A stretch of DNA of 64,000 nucleotides from Treponema sp. Marseille-Q4130 (GCF_014334325.1 NZ_JACSET010000008.1:105865-169864), one strand, 5' to 3'; numbered from the stretch's first letter, positions 32,622 to 42,007 are shown. The notes: generated by a model from the sequence alone, not told the origin. Program-made: numbers and translations.

Positions 32622-33368
32622 ATGGTTATACACGAATACGGAAACATCGAGGCGGAAAAAATACTGGTTTTGCACCCGATGTTGCTGACCGGTGCCTTTG
32701 CGGCAAAGCTGTTTGCGCCGCTGAGCGATCGGTACTGTATTATTGCGCCGGATTTGTCGGCTCACGGGCAAGCGTCTTCGAGTGAGTTTGTTTCCGCCGA
32801 AAACGAAGCTGCGCAAATCCTTTGCTATCTGAAAGAAAAAGGCTATACGGATATTGCATTGACGCTCGGTATTTCCCTGGGAGCGCGGATTGTGCTGGAA
32901 CTGTTGAAGGATGACGACATACACTGGAAATGCATTGTTTTGGACGGTGCGCCGGTATACAAAAATGCCCGCTTTTTGCGCTTTGTGTATACCGCCGTCT
33001 TTTTAAGCAAATGGAAAAAGGCCCGAAAATGCAAGGGGTTTGCTCAAAAGAAAATGACCGCATTGTTCGGTGAAGCGGGCGAAGTAATGGGAAGCACGTT
33101 TGAAAGCATGGGTGAAAAAAGCCTGCGAAATATCATAGCGGCATGCAGCCGCTTCGATTTTTATCCGTATCCGAAAGATGTGCAGCAGCGTATGTATTTT
33201 GAATTCGGCAGTAAAGAAATAGATGCACGGCAAGCAAAGACGATTTTGCGCCGCTACCCTTTTGTGCATATCGCACTGCATAAAGGGTACGGGCACTGTC
33301 AGTATATGGCAGCGGAAAAAAAGGCATACCTTGCGATGCTTGAAGAGCGCATGAAGCGGAAGGTTTGA
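32622..33368 (+). CDS. Alpha/beta hydrolase
   Basis: A 248-residue alpha/beta-hydrolase-fold protein from the ATG at 32622, with AGGAGG nine bases upstream. The start VIHEYGNIEAEKILVLHPML is followed by APDLSAHGQASS, the nucleophile elbow GISLGARIV, and a C-terminal histidine in KGYGHCQYM. The acid residue is not clear. It is shorter than the hydrolase at 19641 and not closely related to it. It follows the ABC remnant, so it was probably once the last gene of an ABC operon. Confidence 0.78.
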   Translation: MVIHEYGNIEAEKILVLHPMLLTGAFAAKLFAPLSDRYCIIAPDLSAHGQASSSEFVSAENEAAQILCYLKEKGYTDIALTLGISLGARIVLELLKDDDIHWKCIVLDGAPVYKNARFLRFVYTAVFLSKWKKARKCKGFAQKKMTALFGEAGEVMGSTFESMGEKSLRNIIAACSRFDFYPYPKDVQQRMYFEFGSKEIDARQAKTILRRYPFVHIALHKGYGHCQYMAAEKKAYLAMLEERMKRKV

Positions 33369-33489
33369 ATAAATTGATGATCGATAATGCGATGATATCG
33401 GTTCAAACGAGCATACAATTTACAAATTAACAATTTAAATCCCGCGTCATATCTGAAGCAGTTTCATCGGTTTTTTTACCGGGACGAAA

Positions 33490-33605
33490 CCTTTTTGCCA
33501 TCCGCCCTTCCGCCGCTTGCTCACGCGCGGCGTCCTCGCTCCGCTCCGGTCGCTGCCTTCGGCACGGCTCCACGGCGGCGTAGGCGTATCGTATTGCGAG
33601 CGCAT
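33490..33605. repeat. GC-rich intergenic repeat block
   Basis: A sudden GC-rich stretch lies between AT-rich flanks, full of CGC/GCG words and short inverted repeats (CGCCGCTTGCTCACGCGCGG, CGGTCGCTGCCTTCGG). It resembles the blocks at 5160-5300 and 10690-10822. No gene is seen between 33369 and the insertion sequence at 33648. Confidence 0.45.
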
Positions 33606-33637
33606 GTCCGCACGCGATATACTTGCGGCGTTTTATT

Positions 33638-34896
33638 CTACACGTTTCACGGAAATCAAATTTTGCCCAAAAGAGGTAACAGCGCATAAGGATTCATAAG
33701 AGCGCGGAACATAATGCCGTTCAACGGCAGCTTCGATTGTGTCTCACGCTTATGTATGCGAATTATGTTAAGCGCACATTTGTACAGCATATTGAGATTC
33801 TGCTGTATGTTCTTACTCTGAACCCTGCATCTGTCCTCATCAAAATGTACATCCAACAGCCAGTGCATCGTTTCTACCGACCATTCCTCTCTTGCATGAT
33901 GGAGCAGCTCTTCCGCTCGTAACGCTTTACTTGAAATATAATAATGCCATTCTTCCGTTACACCTTTACTCGTCTCAAATCGCGTATGAAGTGCTCCAAT
34001 GCATTTAAGCGCCGGCCATGTTCTGCCGCCCGGTTGCCAGCCCACATCATCACTCGTATACGCACTGCGCCTTTCCTTCCGCCCATGTCCCTTTTCCGTT
34101 CGCGTGATGCTGTCCATCTTCGCTCGCAGCTTTGTATCCTGAACATACTCTGCGATATCGTCCATAAGTGCTTGCTGATTGCCCTTCGCACTTAACAAAT
34201 AATCCGCTTCCGCCCCAATTATCGCTTCGGCAGTCTCTATTTGACAGTTCATTGCGTCTGCGACTACCATACAGCCCTTAATTTCAAGCTCTTTTATCAA
34301 TTCCGGTACAGCCGGAATCTCGTTACTCTTTGATTCGACCGTTCTTTGGGCAAGTGTCAGCCCCAATTCCCCTATCTGTGCACTGATGATATGCAAGGGA
34401 TTGTCGTATTTTTTCATCTTTCCCGTTGAGCGGATAGCTTTTCCGTCTATGGCTATCGTCAACGGCTGCTTCTTTTTCTTCTTGCTTTGTTCTTCCTCTT
34501 CCGTCTCAAGTTTTGCTGCAAGAGCCGGTACAACCGAAGCAACCCATTGTTTCATACACTCATTCAGTGATTCCGGCCGTATGATTCCAAGCAGACTTAA
34601 CAGCCACCAATAGCACGGTATCCGTTTGATTCCGAAGGTTTCTGCCAAAAATGTTCTGACATGTTCGGTTGTTGCCCACTCGTAGATTTTCTTTACGCTT
34701 TGTAAATCGCACAGGCTTCCCAGAATCACGATGATAACCGCATCTTGTACGCTACAAAAATATCCGTCGTATTCCCGCTCCGTCTCAAGCACTGCAAGTG
34801 CATCTTCTAATGTTTCCCACCTCATGCGCTTACTTTAGCACTTTATCAACTTTTTAAACAGTCCTCGGGTAAAATTGATTTCCGTGCTACACGTTT
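33638..34896. mobile_element. ISAs1-type insertion sequence with 10-bp target duplication
   Basis: The element spans 33648-34886. Its ends are imperfect inverted repeats: CACGGAAATCAAATTTTGCC on the left and, read inward from the right, CACGGAAATCAATTTTACCC. Directly outside, CTACACGTTT occurs at 33638-33647 and again at 34887-34896, a perfect 10-bp target duplication. The transposase gene is intact, and the matching duplication suggests a fairly recent insertion. It landed just upstream of the rpmH promoter. Confidence 0.9.
33656..34825 (-). CDS. ISAs1-family transposase
   Basis: A 389-residue DDE transposase. The N-terminal DUF/DDE_Tnp_1-associated domain holds EYDGYFCSVQDAVIIVILGSLCD. The catalytic acids can be assigned to IAIDGKAIRSTGK, MVVADAMNCQIETA and EEWSVETMHWLLDVHFDEDR, which are the landmarks of the ISAs1 group. 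The length is in the usual range (about 370-390). The reading frame has no interruption and fills almost all of the insertion sequence, so the element may be able to move. Confidence 0.93.
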   Translation of the reverse strand: MRWETLEDALAVLETEREYDGYFCSVQDAVIIVILGSLCDLQSVKKIYEWATTEHVRTFLAETFGIKRIPCYWWLLSLLGIIRPESLNECMKQWVASVVPALAAKLETEEEEQSKKKKKQPLTIAIDGKAIRSTGKMKKYDNPLHIISAQIGELGLTLAQRTVESKSNEIPAVPELIKELEIKGCMVVADAMNCQIETAEAIIGAEADYLLSAKGNQQALMDDIAEYVQDTKLRAKMDSITRTEKGHGRKERRSAYTSDDVGWQPGGRTWPALKCIGALHTRFETSKGVTEEWHYYISSKALRAEELLHHAREEWSVETMHWLLDVHFDEDRCRVQSKNIQQNLNMLYKCALNIIRIHKRETQSKLPLNGIMFRALMNPYALLPLLGKI

Positions 34897-34904
34897 TCCG
34901 CGCC

Positions 34905-34934
34905 TTGACCAAGTATAAAAAATAATGATATATT
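34905..34934 (+). promoter_or_regulatory. rpmH promoter
   Basis: TTGACC (34905-34910) and TATATT (34929-34934) are 18 bases apart, about 70 bases before rpmH. The insertion sequence ends only 18 bases upstream of the -35, so the promoter itself was spared. Confidence 0.55.
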
Positions 34935-35004
34935 TGAGTACTTATTTCGATATCTTATGACCTCGATAGCGATATCGCGGTTGATTATATAAGGAGCATG
35001 TTCT

Positions 35005-35160
35005 ATGTTACGGACATATCAGCCCAGCAAAGTTAAACGCAACAGAAAATTCGGATTCAGAGCGCGCATGGCGACAAAGGGCGGCCGCAAAGTTCTCGCC
35101 CGCCGCCGCGCGAAGGGACGCAAAAAGCTGTCGGTCGCGGACGAAAAAAAGAAGTATTGA
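35005..35160 (+). CDS. rpmH: Ribosomal protein L34
   Basis: A 51-residue protein, [20 protein letters not shown] followed by [24 protein letters not shown]. This is the almost invariant L34 sequence with a short acidic-basic tail. AAGGAG lies ten bases before the ATG. L34 is a component of the 50S subunit. It opens the conserved block rpmH-rnpA-yidD-yidC-jag. In many bacteria dnaA lies upstream of rpmH; here the upstream side holds the insertion sequence and accessory genes. Confidence 0.97.
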   Translation: MLRTYQPSKVKRNRKFGFRARMATKGGRKVLARRRAKGRKKLSVADEKKKY

Positions 35161-35181
35161 TTTTAGGGACGGAAGCTGCCG

Positions 35182-35544
35182 ATGGAAGCCGCTTTGAAAA
35201 AGAAGAGCGGATTTAAACGTTCAGAACGTATAAAAAAATCCGCCGCTTTTAAAGCGCTTTTTAAAAACGGAAAGCGAACGGGTATTCCGGGCGCAAAGCT
35301 GTTTTATGCAAAAAACGGATTGCGCATAAATCGCGTCGGATTTCCTTTGTCACGCGGATACGGTAACGCGGTGCAGAGAAACATATCGAAAAGATACAGC
35401 CGTGAAGTCTATCGTTTATTAAAAGCACAGTTGAATATCGGATACGATATGCTCTTTCTATTGTATCCCGGGTGTGATTCGTTCGACGCCCGATGTGCAC
35501 AATTTCGATTATTGTGTAAAAAAGCGGGATTGATTACGGAATGA
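35182..35544 (+). CDS. rnpA: Ribonuclease P protein component
   Basis: A 120-residue basic protein that assists the RNase P RNA in 5'-maturation of tRNA. The signature helix is present as [16 protein letters not shown] (RNxxKRxxRE), preceded by [18 protein letters not shown]. It starts 22 bases after rpmH, and its stop overlaps the yidD start by four bases. The length is in the normal range (110-130). Confidence 0.95.
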   Translation: MEAALKKKSGFKRSERIKKSAAFKALFKNGKRTGIPGAKLFYAKNGLRINRVGFPLSRGYGNAVQRNISKRYSREVYRLLKAQLNIGYDMLFLLYPGCDSFDARCAQFRLLCKKAGLITE

Positions 35545-35762
35545 AACAATTCCTTACGAAATTTTTCTGTCTTTGCATCCGCGCCTATCAAGTCTGTATT
35601 TCTCCGTTGTTTCCGTCGTGCTGCAGATACACTCCGACGTGTTCGCAGTATGCGATCGAAGCGATCAGAAAATACGGTCCGTGCAAGGGTCTTTTTTTCG
35701 CAATAAAAAGAATCGCTCGCTGTCATCCGTTTCATGCCGGAGGATACGACCCTGTTCCTTAA
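35541..35762 (+). CDS. yidD: YidD membrane protein insertion efficiency factor
   Basis: A 73-residue protein with the fixed YidD pattern: [20 protein letters not shown] followed by [41 protein letters not shown], with its conserved cysteines. YidD helps the YidC insertase. The gene overlaps rnpA by four bases (ATGA) and is followed by yidC after 138 bases. Confidence 0.95.
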   Translation: MKQFLTKFFCLCIRAYQVCISPLFPSCCRYTPTCSQYAIEAIRKYGPCKGLFFAIKRIARCHPFHAGGYDPVP

Positions 35763-35900
35763 AACGCGGGAGCGCGTAAATTATCGCGCGCATAAAGCGC
35801 ATGCTTAAAATGCGGCATCGCGTAATATACTGATTTTAAAATGCCGTCCATGTACGGGTGCTTTTTAAATTAATAATGTTAAAACTGATGGAGATTTACC
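35763..35900. other. Intergenic region with a weak CGGCAT hairpin
   Basis: CGGCAT (35813-35818) and ATGCCG (35841-35846) can pair. The arms recall the GCGGCATT hairpins at 9140 and 52492. Short GCGCG palindromes precede it (35764-35800). The function is unclear. Confidence 0.3.
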
Positions 35901-37682
35901 ATGGATAAAAATACTGTTTGGGCTATCGCCTTGTCGACGGTCGTGATCGGCACCTTTATGGTTTTGCAGGCTACCGTATTTGCGCCTCAGCGTCAAAACG
36001 GAGCTGCGGCTGCGGAACAGCCGGCGGCAATTTCTGCAGATGCCCTTCCGGGAAATTCGCAAGGCGCGGCGCCCGTGCTTATCGCTTCTTCAGATGCCGA
36101 AGAAGCCGTTTCCGAGCAGACGCTTACGATCGTAACGGATAAAATCAAAGCGGTCTTTACGAACAGGGGTGGCGATATCATCGGCTACGAATTGCTGAAT
36201 CACGTCGACACCGATACGAACAAAGGCGTTGAAATGGCGGACAATATTTCCGCGTTCAACCGCGCGTGCGCCGTTTCGTTCGGCGATGCGAACGGCGCGA
36301 TGATAAACGATCTGTTCAGCGTGGAACAGCCGGATGCGAATACCGTACTTTTTACGAAGCGCTATAACGGCTACACCTTCGGCAAGCGCTATACGTTTAT
36401 CCCCGGCGAATACATGTTCAAACTTGAAGTTTTGATGCACAGCGACGAGGGCACGGTTTCACTCAATACGAATAACGCCGCCTACACGATCCGCACGGCG
36501 CCGCAAGTCGGACCGCATTACAACCCGCGCATGAACCGCTACGATTCGCGCATGTTTATCACGTTCGACGGCAACAAAAAGAAATACGTACAGGTCGGCA
36601 CAAAACAGTTTAAATCCTACAAACGCGATTACGTGTGGGCGGGCATCGCGGGAAAATACTTCGAAGAACTTTTCATTCCGGAAAAACCGGAGACGATGGC
36701 GGGCGAAGCGTATTATTCTTCGCGTACGGAAGTCGGCGACTATGCGAACGCGCAAGCTTTTTTTACACGCAAGCCTTTTTCCGGCACCGATATGGCCGAC
36801 ACGTATTACGTTTACTTCGGGCCGCGCAACGAAACCGATTTGCGTCTCTACAATACGGCGCAGGCGAACGGCTGGCAGCTTGAAAATGTAAAACTCGACG
36901 AATCGCTGCAGGGTTACGGCTGGCTCGGCTGGCTTGAAAAAATCCTTAAATGGGTTCTCGAAAGGTTGTATAAAGTCGTTCACAACTGGGGCGTCGCGAT
37001 CATCGTCATGACGATTTTATTAAAACTTGCAATGTTCCCGCTGACAAGACAGCAATCGCTCGGCACGCTTAAAATGCAGGCGCTCCAGCCGAAGATAACG
37101 GAGCTGCAGACGAAGTACAAAGACAATCCGCAAAAATTGCAGGCGGAAACGGCAAAACTTTACAAAGACAACGGCTACAATCCGATGAGCGGTTGTCTTC
37201 CCATGCTCTTCCAATTTTTAATAATTTTTGCGATGTACGATCTGTTTAACAATTATTTCGAATTCCGCGGCGCATCGTTTATACCCGGATGGATTCCCGA
37301 TCTTTCGACGGGTGACAGCGTGTATACGTTTCAGCGCGACATACCGCTTATAAGTTCTTTCCTGGGTAATTCGCTCCGCATCTTACCGATCATCTATCTC
37401 GCATCCCAGCTTTTGTACGGCAAAATCACGATGGTCGGCGGAACCGCGGCGGGAGCGGGTTCGAGCGCAGGACAGATGAAATTTATGATGTACGGTATGC
37501 CCCTCATTTTCTTTTTCCTGTTCTATAATGCGCCGTCCGGACTGCTTTTGTATTGGACGGTGAGCAATATCATTCAGATGGGACAGCAGCTGATAATCAA
37601 TAAATTCATGCAGCAAAAAAAAGCGGAGATCGCCGCGCAAGCCGGACAATTTAAAATTGTTAAAAAAGGTAAAAAGCGCTGA
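35901..37682 (+). CDS. yidC: Membrane protein insertase YidC
   Basis: A 593-residue YidC of the Gram-negative type. It has an N-terminal membrane helix (TVWAIALSTVVIGTFMVLQ), a large periplasmic beta-domain (about residues 60-345) and the insertase core with five helices. The core shows VHNWGVAIIVMTILLKLAMF followed by PLTRQQ, LQPKITELQTKYKDNPQKLQAE, and NPMSGCLPMLFQFLIIFAMY. The tail is basic (KIVKKGKKR). It inserts membrane proteins alone or with Sec. GGAG precedes the ATG. The jag gene follows after 92 bases. Confidence 0.96.
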   Translation: MDKNTVWAIALSTVVIGTFMVLQATVFAPQRQNGAAAAEQPAAISADALPGNSQGAAPVLIASSDAEEAVSEQTLTIVTDKIKAVFTNRGGDIIGYELLNHVDTDTNKGVEMADNISAFNRACAVSFGDANGAMINDLFSVEQPDANTVLFTKRYNGYTFGKRYTFIPGEYMFKLEVLMHSDEGTVSLNTNNAAYTIRTAPQVGPHYNPRMNRYDSRMFITFDGNKKKYVQVGTKQFKSYKRDYVWAGIAGKYFEELFIPEKPETMAGEAYYSSRTEVGDYANAQAFFTRKPFSGTDMADTYYVYFGPRNETDLRLYNTAQANGWQLENVKLDESLQGYGWLGWLEKILKWVLERLYKVVHNWGVAIIVMTILLKLAMFPLTRQQSLGTLKMQALQPKITELQTKYKDNPQKLQAETAKLYKDNGYNPMSGCLPMLFQFLIIFAMYDLFNNYFEFRGASFIPGWIPDLSTGDSVYTFQRDIPLISSFLGNSLRILPIIYLASQLLYGKITMVGGTAAGAGSSAGQMKFMMYGMPLIFFFLFYNAPSGLLLYWTVSNIIQMGQQLIINKFMQQKKAEIAAQAGQFKIVKKGKKR

Positions 37683-37774
37683 TTCGTATTTTATTAATCG
37701 GCTGATCGGCGGCTTTCGAAAATTGTACTTTCGGAAGTTTCCGATTTCCGTTTGAAAACTGTAAGAGGTACGTT

Positions 37775-38476
37775 ATGATATACGAGTATGAAGGAAAAAC
37801 CGAAAAAGAGGCGATCGAAAAAGCCGCGAGCGAACTCGGTCTCGAACGCGATCAGTTCGACGTGGAGATCCTTGAAACGCAAAAAAATTCGCTGTTCAAA
37901 AAAGGCTATGTAAAGATCCGCGTCAATCCGGTCGATTCTCCCGATGCGTCGCACGCGGGGAACGACAACAGAATGTACGAAACGCCTGCGAGAATCGTCG
38001 CCGATCCGCTGCCGCAGGATGAGTTCGAAAAAAAGCTGCTTGAGTTCGTCGACACGATTATCGAAAAGATGGGCTACGACGTAAAAACGGAAATCGTATT
38101 TCGCGAAGCGAAGAAAATCGGCATAAAGATGAATTCTCAGAATTCGTCGATCCTTATCGGACGGAAGGGGAAAAATCTCGATGCGCTCCAGCTTTTGGCA
38201 AATATCTACGCCGGCCGGCTCGGTCACGAAGACGTGCGCATCATCCTCGATTCGGAAAATTACCGCATCCGCCGCGAAGAATCGCTCGTGCGTCTTGCGT
38301 ACACGACTGCGGACAAAGTGCATCAGACGCACAATTCGATTTTGCTCGAACCGATGAATCCGTTCGAACGCCGCCTCATTCACACGACGCTCAACGACAT
38401 CCCCGATATCGACACGAAATCGGAAGGCGACGGTCTGTACAAGCAAGTGCGCGTTCTCTATAAGGGCGTTCGCTGA
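37775..38476 (+). CDS. jag: Jag/KhpB RNA-binding protein
   Basis: A 233-residue protein with three domains in the expected order: Jag_N (MIYEYEGKTEKEAIEKAASE, residues 1-52), a type II KH domain with ILIGRKGKNLDALQLLANIY (about 90-165), and an R3H domain (about 170-230) with PMNPFERRLIHTTLND. KhpB-type proteins bind small and messenger RNAs and influence cell division and elongation in Firmicutes. The link with yidC is conserved in many phyla. AGAGG precedes the ATG. Confidence 0.93.
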   Translation: MIYEYEGKTEKEAIEKAASELGLERDQFDVEILETQKNSLFKKGYVKIRVNPVDSPDASHAGNDNRMYETPARIVADPLPQDEFEKKLLEFVDTIIEKMGYDVKTEIVFREAKKIGIKMNSQNSSILIGRKGKNLDALQLLANIYAGRLGHEDVRIILDSENYRIRREESLVRLAYTTADKVHQTHNSILLEPMNPFERRLIHTTLNDIPDIDTKSEGDGLYKQVRVLYKGVR

Positions 38477-38548
38477 CGTATTCTGCAGTGCGCGGCGCGA
38501 TCGAAGCGGTTTGAAATTTTATTAATTTTTGATAAGGTGAAAAGGCCT

Positions 38549-39589
38549 ATGCGGAAATTGTTATTATCGTTTGCAGTGTGCTGTGTTACGATCATGTACG
38601 GAGGATGCAATCCTATGGAAAAAAGCATAAAATCGATACAAGGGAAAGACGGAGTATTCGCCGTCATGGAGACGACGCGCGGAAACATCGTGCTTGAGCT
38701 GTATTACAAAGATACGCCGCTTACCGTCGTGAATTTCGTCGGGCTTGCCGAAGGCATGCTCGATGCGGCGAAAGGCAAACCCTTTTACGACGGACTCACG
38801 TTTCACCGCGTCATCAGCAAAGGAAACGGAGACGATCAGGATTTTATGATCCAAGGCGGCGACCCGCGGGGTAACGGCACCGGCGGCCCGGGCTATTCCT
38901 TTCCCGATGAAATCGTCGACAAATACGCCTTTACTTCCGGCGGTCTTCTCGCCATGGCGAATTCCGGCGCAAATACGAACGGCAGTCAATTTTTTATCAC
39001 GATCGTTCCGACGCCGTGGCTCACCGGCAAGCACACGATTTTCGGCAAAGTGCTTGAAGGACAGGACGTCGTCAATAAGACAAAACAGGGCGACGCGATC
39101 AAAAAAATTACGATTGTGCGGAACGGCGAAGACGCGAAAAAGTTTACCGCATCGCAAAACGATTTTAATAAATTATCCGCCGAAGCACTGAAAGCGGCCG
39201 CCGCTCGGAAAGAAGCCGCGTTCGCCGATCAGATCAAAACGATCGAAAAGAATTTTGCGAATTTCGAAAAAAACGCCGACGGCATTTATTATAAAATAAA
39301 GAAAGCCGGCAGCGGCGAAAAAACGGGAAGGGGCAAAAAAGTTTCCGTCGATTACAAAGGTTATCTCATAGACGGCCGCGTATTCGATTCGTCGGAAGGC
39401 AGGGCGCCGCTGTCCTTTACGACCGCCGCGGGACAGATGATTCCCTGTTTCGACGTGATGGTGCAGGATATGAAAAAAGGCGAAAGCCGAACGATCGTCA
39501 TCCCGCCCGATTTGGCGTACGGCGAGCGCGGTTACCCCGGCGTCATCCCCGAAAATGCGTATATCGCATTCGATATTACGCTTCACTGA
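38549..39589 (+). CDS. Dual cyclophilin-FKBP peptidyl-prolyl isomerase lipoprotein
   Basis: A 346-residue lipoprotein that fuses two unrelated prolyl isomerase folds. After a signal peptide with lipobox YGGC comes a cyclophilin domain (about 35-190) with [44 protein letters not shown] and [13 protein letters not shown] Lys/Ala-rich helical linker (about 190-245) follows, then an FKBP domain with [20 protein letters not shown], the W/F pocket area and [19 protein letters not shown]. Both should assist periplasmic or surface protein folding. The ATG at 38549 is chosen for its AAGGTG; a GTG four codons upstream is less likely. As far as I recall, similar dual immunophilins have been described from Treponema, but I could not check. 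Confidence 0.9.
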   Translation: MRKLLLSFAVCCVTIMYGGCNPMEKSIKSIQGKDGVFAVMETTRGNIVLELYYKDTPLTVVNFVGLAEGMLDAAKGKPFYDGLTFHRVISKGNGDDQDFMIQGGDPRGNGTGGPGYSFPDEIVDKYAFTSGGLLAMANSGANTNGSQFFITIVPTPWLTGKHTIFGKVLEGQDVVNKTKQGDAIKKITIVRNGEDAKKFTASQNDFNKLSAEALKAAAARKEAAFADQIKTIEKNFANFEKNADGIYYKIKKAGSGEKTGRGKKVSVDYKGYLIDGRVFDSSEGRAPLSFTTAAGQMIPCFDVMVQDMKKGESRTIVIPPDLAYGERGYPGVIPENAYIAFDITLH

Positions 39590-39613
39590 GGTAAACAGAA
39601 ATTATTAATTATT

Positions 39614-39645
39614 AACGCCGTGTTTTCAAACGCGGCGTTTTTTTT
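39614..39645 (+). terminator. Rho-independent terminator after the isomerase gene
   Basis: AACGCCG (39614-39620) pairs with CGGCGTT (39633-39639), followed by a run of eight T (39638-39645). It separates the isomerase gene from the unknown membrane protein gene. Confidence 0.8.
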
Positions 39646-39673
39646 ATCGCTTTTATAAAGAGGAGCGAAGTAA

Positions 39674-40615
39674 ATGATTTCCCCGGGATTAAAAAAATTA
39701 AGTAAACAATACGGATTTAAAAATAACGGTACTTTTATATACGGTATCGTAAAAAATTCATATGTCATTGTATTCGACGGAAATAATCGGAAAAACGTTT
39801 GGTTTCGATTTCCGGGACAGTTTGATGAAGGCGATAAAATAAAAATCGAATCGTGGAAAAGGAAAGGCTATGCAAAAGAAATTATTTTTTTGGATGATAG
39901 CGCGATTTCCGTTGAGATGAGTTTTATAGAGCATATTGTTCCGTTGAATATCAAAAAAATAAAAGAAGTCATTGACGACATTGCAAATTATATATTTAAT
40001 AAATATCCGGAAGGAAAAATTCTATGCAGCGAAGACGACTGTTCGGCCGATGCTGTTACAATATATAATGTTGGAGGCCTTCCACTGCCGCTTTGCCGCA
40101 TTTGTGCCGAAAATTTGAGTACTCGGACAGAATCCCTATACAAAGAAGAAAAGGCGGAAAATAATAATTATATAAAAGGTATCATATATGCGCTCTTTTT
40201 TTGCATACCGGGAATTTTATGTAATATTTTTTTCGGTATGCTGGGGAAAATAACAGGCATTTGCGGTGCCGCATATTATGGGCTTGCACGAGAAGGATTT
40301 TTGGAGGCAAAAGGAAAATTTAATAAAATCGGTATCGCACTTGTTTCCGTGGTAAGTTTGTTGTTTTCCGTTTTCGGAGCTTATGTAAGTTATTTTGCAT
40401 ATGTAATAAAAGAAATTATAACGCAGTCCGAGATAAAAAGTTCGACCTTTAAAAAGGCCGCCGAAATAGCTTTTAAAATCATGCGTATACCTGAAGTAAA
40501 AAAAGAAATTACAGCAAATATACATATGTCATTGGTTTTTTGCGGAATAGCCATTATTATTTTTATGATAAAAGATTTTCAGGAGGTAAAGAAAATCAAA
40601 ATACGCAAAATATAA
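39674..40615 (+). CDS. Membrane protein of unknown function with cysteine-pair domain
   Basis: I do not recognise this 313-residue protein. The N-terminal 115 residues are soluble and mixed alpha/beta. A cysteine group follows at about residues 118-150 (CSEDDCS, then LPLCRIC), which could hold a zinc ion. Three or four hydrophobic segments come next (IIYALFFCIPGILCNIFFGML, IALVSVVSLLFSVFGAYVSYF, MSLVFCGIAIIIFMI). The ATG has AGAGGAG upstream. Codon use is clearly AT-rich compared with the neighbours (many AAA, ATA and TTT), which suggests recent acquisition or relaxed selection. Confidence 0.65.
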   Translation: MISPGLKKLSKQYGFKNNGTFIYGIVKNSYVIVFDGNNRKNVWFRFPGQFDEGDKIKIESWKRKGYAKEIIFLDDSAISVEMSFIEHIVPLNIKKIKEVIDDIANYIFNKYPEGKILCSEDDCSADAVTIYNVGGLPLPLCRICAENLSTRTESLYKEEKAENNNYIKGIIYALFFCIPGILCNIFFGMLGKITGICGAAYYGLAREGFLEAKGKFNKIGIALVSVVSLLFSVFGAYVSYFAYVIKEIITQSEIKSSTFKKAAEIAFKIMRIPEVKKEITANIHMSLVFCGIAIIIFMIKDFQEVKKIKIRKI

Positions 40616-40684
40616 TCCCGTTCGCGGCGTTTTTTTATCGTAAAAAAACAAAACGCTTTTCGATTGTTATTCGGCACTTGCCCT

Positions 40685-42007
40685 CTATTGCAGTTTCAGC
40701 CGGTACAGTTTCGAGCCGCGGGCGGGCGTCCATTTTTCTTTACGCTTTTCAGGCAGCGTTGCGATATCGTCCGGCACGAATCCCAAATTTTCAAACCAAT
40801 CGGCCGCCTGTGTCGTGAGGATGAATACGCTTTCCGAGCGTTCCCGCTTTGCTTTTTTTAATAAAAATTCGATGAGCTTCGGTCCGACGCCGATATTTGC
40901 GCAGGATTCGTCCACGGCAACCGCTGCGATTTCCGCCTGATGCGCGTCGTAAAAATGCAGCGCGGCGCATGCGCGTATGCCTCCGTCGAGTTCATAGACG
41001 ATATAATCGTCCGCGTTTTCGAGCAGTTCGGCATCGCTTCTCGGCAAAAGTTTTCCGGAGGCGACGAAAGGGCGCATAAGCGAAAGAACTGCCGGAATGT
41101 CTTCGGTTTGCATAGCGCGTATGCCGCCGTAGTTTTCCGAATAGATCATCGTACCGCTTCCGAGTCCTGAAAAAATTTCGCAGGGCAGCACGCCGTCGTG
41201 CGCACCGTTTACGATATGAGTTCTTGCGACGCCCGATGCGCACGCGCTCTTTGCCAAGCGCAGGAGCGAAACGATTTTTCCGTTTTCCGAATTCGCGTTC
41301 GCTTCGATAAAAGAATCGAGTTCGCCGAGATTGAGCGCGGGGATTTCGCCCGTTTCCGACACGGCGATTCCGGACGGCACGGTAAAGTGCGATGCGCTTA
41401 TATCGTCGCCGCTCGTGACGAAAAATAATTTATCGGCTTGCAGCTGTACGGCGACTTCTTTTGCGAGCGCCGGAGAAGAGATATTGTACGGCTTTCCCGT
41501 TCGGCTCCAGCCGATGCACGGAAAAATCGGAACGAAGCCGTCGGCAAGCACCGTACGGATCGCGTCGGTTTCGAGTTTGTCGATTTCACCCGCGTCCCCG
41601 TAATCTTTGCCGTCGAGCACGCCGATCGCGCGCGAGCGTACCCAGTTTCCGATCACGGCGGAAATGCGGTTCGCTGCGAGCGAAGTCATCACCGTATTCG
41701 AAACGTCGAACGCCGCCATTTTTATGAGAGGCATCGCTTCATGCGTCGTAACGCGCACGCCGTTTTGCATCGTCCACGAAATATGCGATGCCGACAACAC
41801 TTCGTCGATGCGTGTGCGCGAACCCGGCACGATGAGCACGTGCAGTCCCGCTTTTTTAATAAGCGCGATGTCGCGGATGTGGCTTGAAAAAAGCGGCGAG
41901 TCGATATCGTCGAGATAGATGACGACGACGGCGTTTTTAAATCGGTCGACGTACCGTATGACGTCGCGGATGCGCTGTGCTTTTTCGGTTCGTATAGTGT
42001 CCGCCAT
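40685..42007 (-). CDS. argA: N-acetylglutamate synthase-like protein (amino-acid kinase fold plus GNAT)
   Basis: A 440-residue protein built like ArgA. An amino-acid-kinase-like domain occupies about residues 1-285 (VVIYLDDIDSPLFSSHIRDI, LIVPGSRTRIDEVL, VFPCIGWSRTGKPYNIS-like region). A GNAT domain occupies about 290-440 with IRAMQTEDIPAVLSLMRPFV and the acetyl-CoA loop ESCANIGVGPKLIEFLLKKA. This is the two-domain form of the first enzyme of arginine synthesis. No other arginine genes are nearby. The start is ATG 42007, which is six bases after a perfect TATAAT. An upstream in-frame extension would overlap the next gene and lacks a ribosome site. Confidence 0.82.
   Translation of the reverse strand: MADTIRTEKAQRIRDVIRYVDRFKNAVVVIYLDDIDSPLFSSHIRDIALIKKAGLHVLIVPGSRTRIDEVLSASHISWTMQNGVRVTTHEAMPLIKMAAFDVSNTVMTSLAANRISAVIGNWVRSRAIGVLDGKDYGDAGEIDKLETDAIRTVLADGFVPIFPCIGWSRTGKPYNISSPALAKEVAVQLQADKLFFVTSGDDISASHFTVPSGIAVSETGEIPALNLGELDSFIEANANSENGKIVSLLRLAKSACASGVARTHIVNGAHDGVLPCEIFSGLGSGTMIYSENYGGIRAMQTEDIPAVLSLMRPFVASGKLLPRSDAELLENADDYIVYELDGGIRACAALHFYDAHQAEIAAVAVDESCANIGVGPKLIEFLLKKAKRERSESVFILTTQAADWFENLGFVPDDIATLPEKRKEKWTPARGSKLYRLKLQ

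Noticed and set aside
34826-35004. Origin of replication next to rpmH
   Set aside because: No dnaA, dnaN or gyrB is present and I saw no cluster of DnaA boxes; gene order alone is not enough.
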